In this document: positions 22,731-32,706 of the stretch, piece by piece
Layout of the letters: the number at the start of each line of letters is the position of its first letter
Numbering within the stretch: position 1 is the first letter of the stretch
Assembly (NCBI RefSeq): GCF_018294505.1
Contig: NC_057804.1
Location: forward strand, 251,326,219 to 251,390,218
From: Triticum aestivum
Taxonomy: Eukaryota; Streptophyta; Magnoliopsida; Poales; Poaceae
DNA length: 64,000 bases
Reading direction: 5' to 3'
Position numbers and translations under genes: made by a program
Notes under the pieces: model-generated
Told to the model about the DNA's origin: nothing
The model's database searches: none
The model's input: only the letters and a program-made list of their open reading frames with translations

Positions 22731-23591
22731 TCTTTCAGCATCATCTTGGTCATTGGGGAGTTCTCCGGTTTGGATAAAGTGGACTATGTGCCTTGCCCAA
22801 GTTGGAGCCTGGGGCTCAGTAACGAGGACTAGCGGCACCTCCTCAACTGCAGGGGCACACTCCTCGTCCGCGAGGACCGTGGTCCCGGTGGGACGGTGCG
22901 GGTCGGCAAGTTGTGAGTTTCCAACAGGGTCCCTGCATGGAGCACGAGGCTCTACTGGGAGAGGCTTACCGGAGTCCATCTTTCTCCTTTTCCGGGCCAT
23001 TGTTGCTGGGGGTACAGAGGGCTGAGTAATATGGAGAACAAAATTTCCTGGTTCCATAGGAAGCTTTTGCACAGCACACTTTGATAGATGATCAACTATG
23101 TTGTTTTCTGCACGGGGTATGTGCTCTGTTTGCAATCCGTCAAAGCGCTCCTCCAATCTTCTCACTTCATCAACGTATGCCTCCATCAATGGACTTTGTT
23201 AATCCTTGTTGACTTGTCTCATCACAAGCTGTGAATCTCCTCGAATGATCAACTTCTTAATTCCCAACTCTGTGGCAATCCTGAGCCCGGCAAGGAGCCC
23301 TTCATACTCTGTTGTATTGTTGGTTGCCTCTTCCCAGGCAAAATGCATCTCGACGACGTACTTCAAGTGCTCCCCTGAGGGTGCAACAAGAAGCACGCCC
23401 CCCTGCCCTTGTAGCGAAAAGGCACCATCAAAATACATGATCCATTCTTGGGGTGCCTCCTTGCCAGGGATAACTATTTCTATCACTTCCTCATCAGGGG
23501 TTGGCATCCATTTTGCAATAAACTTGGCCAACGCCCTGCTCTGAATTGTTGATGTGCTCTCAAACTTAAGACCAAAACTGGATAACTCCAA
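22731..23591 (-). pseudogene. Element Z second RNase H and linker
   Basis: The second RNase H shows all four acidic positions: WIMYFDGAF, TEYEGLLAGL, RGDSQLVMRQ and ENNIVDHLSK. One stop at about 23199 (after QVNKD) divides it. A linker of about 100 residues rich in Pro, Glu and Arg follows, then PTWARHIVHFIQTGELP leading to integrase. This domain order puts Z in the Tat lineage, like Y, but the sequences differ enough to be separate families. Confidence 0.85.
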
Positions 23592-24046
23592 AGGCCACTC
23601 CTCTATTCTACCAGTAGCCTCAGGGTTTCAGAATATCCTTTGCAATGGGAAGCGAGTGACAACCATAATCTCATGGGCTTGGCAGTAGTGGTGCAGTTTC
23701 CTTGAGGCCATGATGAGACCAAAGATCAATTTTTGCACACCAGAGTACCTCGATCGAGCCCCTTATAACAAGGAACTGACGAAGTACATTGGGTGCTGCA
23801 CCACTTTCTTCCTTGTCGTGTCCTTGGGGTTGCCATCGCTGTCATGCTTACTTCTGTCCTGATCCTTATCTGACTCTACCGGTCCTTGCTAACTCTCTGC
23901 CTTGTCCACTTCCTGTTGTGCCACCAAGGCTGCACTAACCACTTGGTTGGTTGCCACTAAGTATAGCAGCAATAGCTCTTGTGGTTTGGGAGCAACCAAG
24001 GTGGGTACAGAAGATAAGTAGTCCTTCAACTCTTGCAGGGCCGCAT
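23592..24046 (-). pseudogene. Element Z RNase H tether region
   Basis: Region joining RT to the second RNase H. Plus-strand sequence is colinear with Gypsy pol (tether remnants such as WPLELSSFGLKFESTSTIQ at its left border), but stops and shifts break it. No separate gene seen. Confidence 0.6.
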
Positions 24047-24672
24047 CTACTTCGGGGTCCACTTCATGGGTCCTGCCTTCTTCAAGATTTTGAAGAATGG
24101 CAGGGCACGCTCGGCAGACCTGGAAATGAATCTACTTAGCACGGCAACGCACCCTGTCAGACACCTCCTTAATTGTCCCCGGCGCTTGGATCTGCTCGAT
24201 GGCGTTGATCTTTTCGGGATTGGCTTCACATCCTTAATTGTCCCCGGCGCTTGGATCTGCTCGATGGCGTTGATCTTTTCGGGATTGGCTTCGATTCCCC
24301 GATGGGACACAAAGAACCCAAGTAGCTTGCAGGAGGGAACGCCAAACACACACTTCTTTGGGTTGAGCTTCAAGTTGATCTTGCACAGATTTGCAAGTGT
24401 CTCCTCCAAATCCTGGATAAGAGTTGCTCTGTCCTTGGTCTTGACCACAATGTTATCCATATAGGCTTCAGTGTTTCTGTGCAGCTGTGGTTCGAAACCA
24501 ATCTGGATTGCCCTTGCAAAAGTAGACCCGACAGTCTTTAATCTGAATGGCATGCAGATAAAACAGTATGTACCACATGGGGTGATGAATGAGGTCTTCT
24601 CTTCGTCTTCCTTGGACATGAAGATCTGGTGATATCCAGAATATGCATCTAGGAAGGAAAGTAATTCCAATA
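24047..24672 (-). pseudogene. Element Z reverse transcriptase, C-terminal two thirds, with 65-bp duplication
   Basis: Minus strand ELLSFLDAYSGYHQIFMSKE, TPCGTYCFICMPFRLK, AYMDNIVVKTKD, LNPKKCVFGVPSCKLLGFFVSHRGIEANPEK and SRFISRSAERALPFFKIL. The active-site box YVDD reads YMDN (second Asp codon at 24452-24454 now AAC). A 65-bp tandem duplication (24167-24296) adds about 20 codons; a small loss next to it restores the frame. Upstream RT, protease and gag are cut off at about 24672 by LTR fragment V. Confidence 0.88.
24167..24296. repeat. 65-bp tandem duplication inside Z RT
   Basis: ccttaattgtccccggcgct and the following bases to gattggcttc are present twice with a period of 65 (starts 24167 and 24232). 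The copies look identical over the shared length, so the duplication is younger than most decay of the element. Confidence 0.9.
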
Positions 24673-27600
24673 CCCACCTATTTCCGCACCCCCGCCGTCG
24701 GCCTGTGATCGTGATGATTGCCATCTTTCTCGGTGGCGGCGTCACCCAGTTCTTCTGCGATTCATGAAGAAGAAGGCTCCTGCCTCTTGATTATTCACAA
24801 ACTCTGATCTCCCTGTTTAGCCACATTCAGAGCTCTAGCGCAGAAATCAGCGCCCAACGCGCACACCAGTATGTCCTGGGATCGAATCCTAGGGGTTCCC
24901 CTATTCATTTTCTTCTTTCTGCTGCTCCCCTGTTTTAAATCATGCACGCCGCGCACATTTGGGCTGATTCCAGACCTGGGCCGCTGCACTGTGGTGCTTT
25001 CGGCCCAAGCATGTATTTTTTTTTGCTATGTGGTTTTATCCTTTTCCAGTGCATGCATATTTACAGTAAATGCCATCATTTTATAATACTCATAACTAAA
25101 TGTCCATGCATCCAAATGAAACATGTTATATATGTAAAATGCTCAGATTTTGCTGTACTTTCATAATATGCATCTTTAGTCCATGTTTGAAATGTTTAAT
25201 TCGATGTTTGCATTTAATTACATAGGTAGTTTCAAATCGTGCACGCCGCGCACATTTGGGCTGATTCCAATCCTGGCCCGCTGCACTGTGGTGCTTCCGG
25301 CCCAAGCATGTAATTTTTTCTGCTCTGTGGTTTTATCCTTTTCCAGTGCATGCATATTTACAGTAAATGCCATCATTTTATAATGCTCATAACTAAATGT
25401 CCATGCATCCAAATAAAACATGTTATATATGTAAAATGCTCAGATTTTGCTGTACTTTCATAATCTGCATCTTTAGTCCATGTTTGAAATGTTTAATTTG
25501 ATGTTTGCATTTAATTTGTATAATGACATGTTAAAATGGTTAATTTCATAACTAAATAACCGTAACTCTGTTTTAAATAAACTTTATATGCAAATGGGGT
25601 AGAAAAATGCATAGATTAACTTGCTGCACTTTATTTTGCTGTTTAACAACATTAAAATTGTGTATAGGGCAGAACAGTACCAAATTCAAAATATGCATAT
25701 GAGGATTTTTTGGAATTGTTGTTTGTTGTTCCGGCCTCATTTAAACTTGCCTAGATAGGTAGTTTTATTATGCTTCACCTCTTGCCATGTTAATCAACAT
25801 TTAATATTGTTGGGTACCTAAACGGGAGCTAACTAAATAGTTGAATGTGGTGTTTCGTCAATATGCAACTCGTTGCATATTAGGCTCCATTTAACTTGTA
25901 GTATTGTTTGTTGCACTTTGCCATGCCATGCCTCATTAAACGAACATGCATCATACTTGGTTGTGTATCATGCCATGTTTATGTGCTGGTTGTTTACCAT
26001 GTTGTTTGCTTCTTTCTGGTTGTGCTCCTTCTTGATAGTTCTTGTTTCGTTGCGATCATGAGGATTCGCTCAACTACGCTTGGTTCGTCTATGCCCGTTC
26101 GTCTTCTTCATGGACTCGATCTTCTTCCTAGCAGGATTTTAGGCAAGATGATCGTCACCTTGGATCTCATTACTATCATTGCTATGCTAGTTGTCTTGAT
26201 GCTATCGCTATGTCGCGCTTCCTACCACTTGTTTATCAAGCCTCCCAAATTGCCATGTCAGCCTCTAACCTTTTTCACCCTTCCCAGCAAACCGTTGTCT
26301 GGCTATGTTACCGCTTTTGCTCAGCCCCTCTTATAGCGTTGTTAGTTGCAGGTCAAGGTGAAGATTGCTCCATGTTGGGACATGATTATGTTGGGATATC
26401 ACAATATCTCTTATTTAATTAATGCATCTATATACTTGGTAAAGGTTGGAAGGCTCGGCCTTATGCCTGGTGTTTTGTTCCTTGATTTTGCGTCCCTAAC
26501 ACGGTGAGGGGTATGGGACCCTCTTGACAGTTCGCTTTGAATAAAACTCTTCCAGCAAGGCCCAACCTTGGTTTTACCATTTGCCTAATAACAACTAAAA
26601 CTTAAATAGGGGATTTTCTCCGGACCCCTGGTATTTTTAATCAACCCCCCCCCCAGGCCAGTGCTCCTCTGAGTGTTGGTCCAAATCGTAAACCACCGAT
26701 GACCGCCAGGGGCAACTCTGGATTTGGCGTACCGGAAGTTTGGACAATCCGGTGTGCCCTGAGAACGAGATACGCGCGGCTCCTATTGGGATTTGTCGGC
26801 ACATTTGGGTGGTCTTGCTAGTTTTGTTTTACCATTGTCGAAATGTCTTGTGCACCGGGACCCTGAGTCTGATCGGATGTCCCGCGATGGAGGATTTCTC
26901 CGCGGATCGTGAGCTTATAATGGTCTAAGTTGGAACACCCCTGCAGGGTATAAACTTTAGAAAGATGTGCCCACGGTTATGTGGTAGATGGGGGTTTTTA
27001 ATATCCGGTTGTAGTGAACTTGACACCAGATTCGAATTAAAATACCCAACCGCGTGTGTAACCGTGATGGTCTCTTTTCGAGTGGGTCAAGAAGAGAACA
27101 CGGTGGAGTTATGGTTGAACGTAAGTAGTTGAGGATCACTTCTTGATCATTACTATTTTGCGACCGTTTGCGTAGCTTCTCATCTTATTCTGGTATTTGT
27201 AAGTTAGCCACCATGTCATGCTTAGTCGCTGCTGCAACCTCACCACTTATCCATTCCATTCCCATTAGGCTTTGCTAGTCTTGATACCCATGGTAATGGG
27301 ATTGCTGAGTCCTCGTGGCTCAAAGATTACTACAACAACAGTTGCAGGTACAGGTAATGCAATGATCATGACGTGAGAGCGATGCTTGCTTGTCTTGAGT
27401 TCTTCTTCTGCTTTGTCATTCAGGGAATAGGTTCCCGGTCGGCAGCCTGGGCTAGCAGGGTGGATGTCGTTTGAGTTCATGTTTGTGTTTCATCCGTAGT
27501 TGGATGTTGCTCTTATGCATGATGATGTTGTATTCGTGTGGCATTGTATGCCTCTTGTATGTATCCCCAACTATTATGTAATGGTATGATGTAATGATAT

Positions 27601-27690
27601 CCACCTTGCAAAAGCGTCTCCGATATGCGCTTCTATCCTTGGTGGGACCTTCGAGTTCCTTTAGGATAGGGTCGCATATTGGGCGTGACA
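24673..27690 (+). repeat. LTR fragment V (Gypsy-type, about 3 kb), probably solo or 3' LTR
   Basis: Right end is gtcgcatattgggcgtgaca (27690), a recognisable Triticeae LTR end normally followed by a tRNA-Met type PBS. Here the next bases are cgtactc, so this is a solo or 3' LTR with possible target duplication cgtac. The left end is not a clean TG terminus and abuts Z RT, so V is probably truncated at about 24673. Contents: GC-rich start, the 297-bp tandem duplication, then an AT-rich body. ORFs here (for example 25873-26336) have no recognisable domain. I see no gene. Confidence 0.6.
24935..25516. repeat. 297-bp tandem duplication in LTR V
   Basis: Two copies, 24935-25219 and 25232-25516, offset 297. 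Both contain gcacgccgcgcacatttggg, gcatgcatatttacagtaaa and catgttatatatgtaaaatg, with only a few differences. It includes the GC-to-AT transition zone of the LTR. Confidence 0.9.
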
Positions 27691-27957
27691 CGTACTCAAG
27701 GAAGTTCCTCAGTTTTTGTTATATATACTCCATTGTCAGTGTATAGAAAAAGAAAATGCTTCGTCCCAGTGGTTTCCTGACATCTGGGACCCACGACATT
27801 GTCAGCGTGTATAGTGAATAGATAAGAGAACAACACAAGATCGCCTGACACCTGGGACGTAGCTGCTCGAGCAGTATTTTGTTGTTGTTGAGATGGAGCA
27901 GGGTTTCAACTGGGCTATGGCCTGTCTAGCCCAGGCTTATATTTTAAGTTCACCACA
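27691..27957. other. Short unassigned stretch between LTR V and CACTA P
   Basis: 267 bp with no ORF of note. Phrases such as ctgacatctgggacccacg and ctgacacctgggacgtag resemble the gggtcccagctgtcag units inside CACTA P, so it may be a piece of another CACTA element into which P inserted. Confidence 0.35.
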
Positions 27958-27980
27958 CACTACAAAAAAAAAGACACATC
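27958..27980 (+). repeat. Left terminal inverted repeat of CACTA P
   Basis: CACTACAAAAAAAAAGACAC: the CACTA terminus at which the transposase cuts. The partner is not in the window. Confidence 0.75.
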
Positions 27981-28419
27981 CGTGACATTTTGGGCCGAAC
28001 GAAAAAAAATTCTATCATACTTATGACACTTCTATGATGATAATTGTGACAAAACGCGGTATCATCATAGATGTGGTTGCCTCCTACTTCTATGACAAAA
28101 AATCATGACAGAAAATGGGCTTTTCGTCCTGGGCGGGCCGGAGACGCAGCTGCATGACATTCTTTGGGCCGTCCATGACGGAAAAAACCGTGGTAGAAGC
28201 AAGGGCGAGGAAAATATCGGGGAGTTCCCGGTTACGGTGGGTGGTCACGGGCCGAGTGATGCGCGTTCTCTCGTACCGTACGCGCGTGGGTGCGAGGCGT
28301 TGGGCTCTAACTGAACCCGAGCGAGGCGTCGCCTAACTGAACCCGAGCGATTGCACTGCAGGCTACGCGTTACTGAACCCGAGCGATCAAGTGATTCCTT
28401 CGCTACTGCTGCTAACTAA

Positions 28420-28880
28420 AGCCGATCGATGCTGCCTCTAGATGAACAGTGAGCGTTGCTGGGGGGTTGGATGAACAGTGAGCGTTGCTGGGGGGTTTGG
28501 ATGAACAGTTCCCAGTGGGGGTGGATGAACAGGACCCCGATCGATCGAGCCGGTTGGGGCTGGATGAACAGGACCCCGTGGAGGGTTGGATGAACAGGAC
28601 GACCCCGTGGAGGGCTGGTTGAATAGTAGTCAGTGGTGGGCTGGATGAACAGTAGCCCGTGGAGGGGTGGTTGAACAGGAGCCCATGGAGACGGCTGGTT
28701 GAACAGTAGCCGGTGGAGTTGCGCGCGGTGGAGGCTGGATGAACAGGAGCCCGTGGATGAACAGTCGCAGGAGGAGGCTGGAGGAGGTCGACGGTGGATG
28801 AACAGTAGCCCGTGGACGCTGGAGGAGGCCGACGGTGGAGATGAACAGTATCCCGTGGAGTCCCGTTTTGCGGTACGCCA
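28420..28880. repeat. Minisatellite of gatgaacag units inside CACTA P
   Basis: Units of about 20-40 bases built on ggatgaacag plus a variable tail (agtagcccgtgg, gaccccgtgg, agtgagcgttgctgg) recur some 15 times. Because the unit has few stops on the opposite strand it produces two long minus-strand ORFs rich in CSS and FIQP repeats, which I do not regard as genes. Confidence 0.8.
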
Positions 28881-29459
28881 CACCCCTCCCGATGAACAGG
28901 ACCCCCTTTTCGACCGTAGCGCTCCAACACAAGTCTGTTTCCTCCGTTTTGCGGTACGCCACAGCCCTCCCGATCAACAGGACCCTGTTTTGACCATAGG
29001 AGGTCCAACAAAAGTCCGTTTCCTCCATTTTGTGGTACGCCAGACCCCTCCCGATGAACAGGATCCCGTTTCGAACGTGGCAGGTCGAACACAAGGCCGT
29101 TTCCTCCATTCTTCGGCACGCCAGGCCTTGTTTCCATCGGCTGTTCCGTCCAAGCCGGTTGGCTCCCACGCATTCTGTTGCCTCCCAATGAACACGATGC
29201 ATTCTGTTGCCTCCCCATGAACACGACAACGATGCAGTTTCTCCGTTCCGACCCAGCCATGTACACGAGCCCTGGCCGTACGTATGAGCAAGTAGGCGTT
29301 CGAGACCCCTCCCATATGTACATACGTGGCCATATTTACTTTCTTGCACCCTGGCCGCGGTACGTACATGTACATGCTACGTGCGCGCCTCTACTACGAC
29401 ACGTGCACGTCTACATCGACCAGTATCTACATACATGTTCGCGACCAGAATGACAACGC

Positions 29460-31640
29460 TACGTACGCTTCAACCAGGTGGGTCCCAACTGGCAGGCACT
29501 TCCTTGCGTGCGAAGATGTAGCTGGTGGGTCCCAGCAGTCAGGGGGCGAATCATTTTTTTGCCCGTAATATGGACGCACTTCCTTGCATGCGAAGATGTA
29601 GCTGGTGGGTCCCAGCAGTCAGGGGGAAACATTTTTTTCATGAAATATAGTGGCCCGTCCGGTGGGTCCCTGCTGTCAGGTGGAGGAATAATTATTTTGT
29701 GCGTAACAAGGAGCCAATTCCTTGCGGCTGTCGTGGACCCAACTGTCAGCCTATCAACGTACAATACACTTCCGATGGAAGTCGTTCCTTGACCATGTTG
29801 ACCACGCCGTGCCGAGAGCACCAGTGCGGTGGATGACAGCAAGGCCTAGGAAGGGGACAACACGGATCCGGAGAAGACGCGGCAGTGGATGCCCACACGT
29901 AGAGGAGTATGAGGGTTCACTGGTTCGGCTGCGGTGTGAGGCTGCCGTCGCCGCAGAATAACAGGGGGTGTGGGTGAGTAGAGGGATGGCCTGGCCAGCG
30001 GTGGGAGTAGTAGGGGGCGGTGAGGCCTCCGCAACATCACAGCCGGCCATGGGAGGCAGGAGCACGCGGCAGGACCGACGCTGGTTTGGGCGGCTGGAGC
30101 AAGAAGACCAGAGGTTCAACAAGCACTACGGTCGTTGGATGGACATCGTACGGTCACTGGAGCTAGAATCGTTCATATTGACTAAGTTGACAAAGCCCTC
30201 CATCCCCGTCAACTTAGTAGGCCGACAAGTCAGCCTCCCACCAAGGTGGGTCCTAGCTAGCAGGTGGAGTATTCATTTTTTTGTGTAATAAGGAGGCACT
30301 TCCGCTGGGTCCGAGCTGACAGCGGGGGGAACGTTTTTTTGCCAAATACGGTGGCCCGTCCGGTGGGTCCCAGCAGTCAGGGGGAAACTTTTTTTGTGAA
30401 ATACAGTGGCCCGTCCGGTGGGTCCCTGCTATCAGGTGGAGGAATCATTATTTTCTGTGTAATAAGGAGGCACTTCCTTGCTGCGGCCGTGGACCCAGCT
30501 GTCAGCCTCTCCCCGTACAGTACACTTCCGATGGAAGTCGTTCCTTGACCATGTTGACCACGTCGCGTTCCATTGCATGCATGCGTCCATGGGCGTGGTG
30601 CATCCCCACTGTCAGCCTCTCACGTACAGTCATCTTCCGATGACTCTCGGTTGTTGACCACGTTGACCACATCGTGACGAGCGCACCAAGGCCGATGGAC
30701 GACGGCGAGGCCCCAGACTAGAACAACCTAGAGATGGGGAAGACGGGGCAGTGGAGTCGCAGATGGAGAGGAGTGGGAAACTTGACTGGTTCGGGTGCGC
30801 GGCAGCACAGCCACGGTGCTGCCCACGGGAGACAGGAGCAAGAACAGAGGTTGAAGAAGGAGCACAGTTGTTGGATTGACATCCAATGGTCCAGCTGCTA
30901 GAATCATTTGTTGATTAAGTTGACAAAGCCCCGCGTACACGTTCGCTTAGTAGGCCCACAAGTCAGCCATCAAATCTGACGGGTCCCAGCTGTCAACGGG
31001 AGAAATAATTTTTTCGCATAACAAGGAGGCACTTCCTTCCGTGCGAAGATACAGCCGGTGGGTCCCAGCTGTCAGGTGGAGGAAACATTTTTTAGCTTAA
31101 TAAGGAGGAACTTTCCTTGGCTATGACCATGGACCTCATGGGTCCCAGCCGTCAGGCTCTCCATGTACAGTCCTCTTTTGATGACTCTCATTTGTTGACC
31201 ACGCTGCACCAAGCGCAGCGAGGCGGTGGACGACGGCGAGGCCCAGACGGGAACGGCTCGGAGATGGGAAGATGCGGTAGTGGAGTCGAAGATTGAGAGC
31301 AGGAGAAGGGTTATAACTGGTTCTGGTGCGGCGTGGGGCTGTAGTAGGTGGAGAATAATAGGAGGTGTCGAGGGGTGGAGGGATAGCTCGGACGGCAGTG
31401 GGGTAGCGCTTCGTAGCGATGCATGCTAAGCACAGCCGCTAGCCGCCGGAGGCCGGACCAGGCGGTCCCGGCGACGCTGGAGGAAGAAGACAAGAAATTC
31501 AAGGTGCATGCCGGCCGTTGGATATAAATCCAATGGTTGTGGATGTCATAATCATTTGTTGACCAAGTTGACAATGACCTGCGTAGGCTTCGACCTATTG
31601 GCCCACATGTCAGCCTGCAAAAATGTGGCATATATTTAAC
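29460..31640. repeat. Array of degenerate 0.65-0.76-kb blocks inside CACTA P
   Basis: Three large blocks share ggtgggtcccagcagtcagg, a T-rich run, aataaggaggcacttcc, a ttgaccatgttgaccacg segment (29786, 30544, and a weaker copy near 31187) and a GC-rich tail ending acaagtcagcc. Within each block the ggtgggtcc..gtcagg phrase is itself repeated two or three times. Typical of long internal arrays of Triticeae CACTA elements; ORFs here are chance products. Confidence 0.75.
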
Positions 31641-31677
31641 CCATGTTTTCTAGAATGTACAGTCCATTTGCTGGGCT

Positions 31678-31682
31678 GGGTG
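31678..31682. other. Target site duplication of element U, left (gggtg)
   Basis: Identical to 40791-40795; the pair shows that U is a complete single insertion. Confidence 0.95.
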
Positions 31683-32152
31683 TGTTGGTGTCAAAACCGG
31701 CGGATCTCGGGTAGGGGGTCCTGAACTGTGCGTCTAAGGCTAATGGTAACAGGAGGCGGGGAACACGATGTTTACCCAGGTTCGGGCCCTCTCGATGGAG
31801 GTAATACCCTACTTCCTGCTTGATTGATCTTGATGATATGAGTATTACAAGAGTTGATCTACCACGAGATCGTAGAGGCTAAACCCTAGATGCTAGCCTA
31901 TGATTATAATTGTTGTTGTCCTACGGACTAAACGCTCCGGTTTATATAGACATCGGAAGGGGCTAGGGTTACACAGAGCCGGTTTCAGAGAAGGAGATCT
32001 ACATATCCGAATTGCGAAGCTTGCCTTCCATGCAAAGGAGAGTCCCATCCGAACACGGGACGAAGTCTTCAATCTTGTATCTTCATAGTCCAACAGTCCG
32101 GCCAAAGTATATAGTCCGGCTGTCCGAGGACCCCTTAATCCAGTACTCCTCA
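31683..32152 (-). repeat. Element U 3' LTR, 470 bp
   Basis: TGTTGGTGTCAAAACCGG to ccagtactcctca. TATA box tttatatag at 31941-31949 (CTATATAAA on the element strand). Confidence 0.95.
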
Positions 32153-32169
32153 GTAGCCCCTGAACTAGG
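32153..32169 (-). other. Polypurine tract of element U
   Basis: Minus strand CCTAGTTCAGGGGCTAC directly before the 3' LTR. The GGGGCTAC core equals that of element Y, supporting common descent. Confidence 0.7.
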
Positions 32170-32583
32170 CTTCAATGATGATGAGTCCGGCGTGCAGATT
32201 GTCTCCGGCATTGCAAGGCGAGTTCCTTCTCCGAATACTCCATAGAAGATTTTGAACACAAGGATCGTGTCTGGCTCTGCAAAACAAATTCCACGTACCA
32301 CCGTAGAGAGCACAATATTCCACAAATCTAATCTGCTGACAACTTTTCATAGCATGACATCACACCACGGCTCGGTCATTATTTGAACCATTTTTCACAA
32401 CCAGCTACTGCACATATTGCGAGGCGGTTTCCTTTACATGTCTTGTTGAAGCAGAGATCGTGTCCCCTTATCGTGGGATTCTCATCAATACGGGTGTGGG
32501 TAACCCAACCGCGCCATCAATCGTGGCGCTTGGGGAATAAGCGATTTTAACGGGCATGTGGGGAGGCGCACAGTTTCTACCAA

Positions 32584-32593
32584 CTTTATAAAG
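32584..32593 (+). promoter_or_regulatory. TATA box of the antisense gene in U
   Basis: ctttataaag, 123 bases before the ATG at 32707, followed by a CT-rich leader (ttcttcctccttcgctcatc). Placement matches plant core promoters. Confidence 0.55.
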
Positions 32594-32706
32594 AGATAGG
32601 GATTCCCCTTTTTCACCCACGCCTTCTTCCTCCTTCGCTCATCCATTCTCGCACTCTCGAGCTCCAGCGCCCAACTTCTCACCTTCTCCGTAAAGCCATT
32701 CCATAC

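Noticed and set aside
25873..26336. Hydrophobic ORFs that could suggest membrane proteins
   Set aside because: Part of a recognisable LTR body (V); hydrophobicity follows from T-rich sequence.
28412..29375. Minus-strand ORFs of 303, 239 and 155 residues
   Set aside because: They translate the gatgaacag minisatellite of CACTA P; the protein is repetitive (CSS, FIQP) in every frame.
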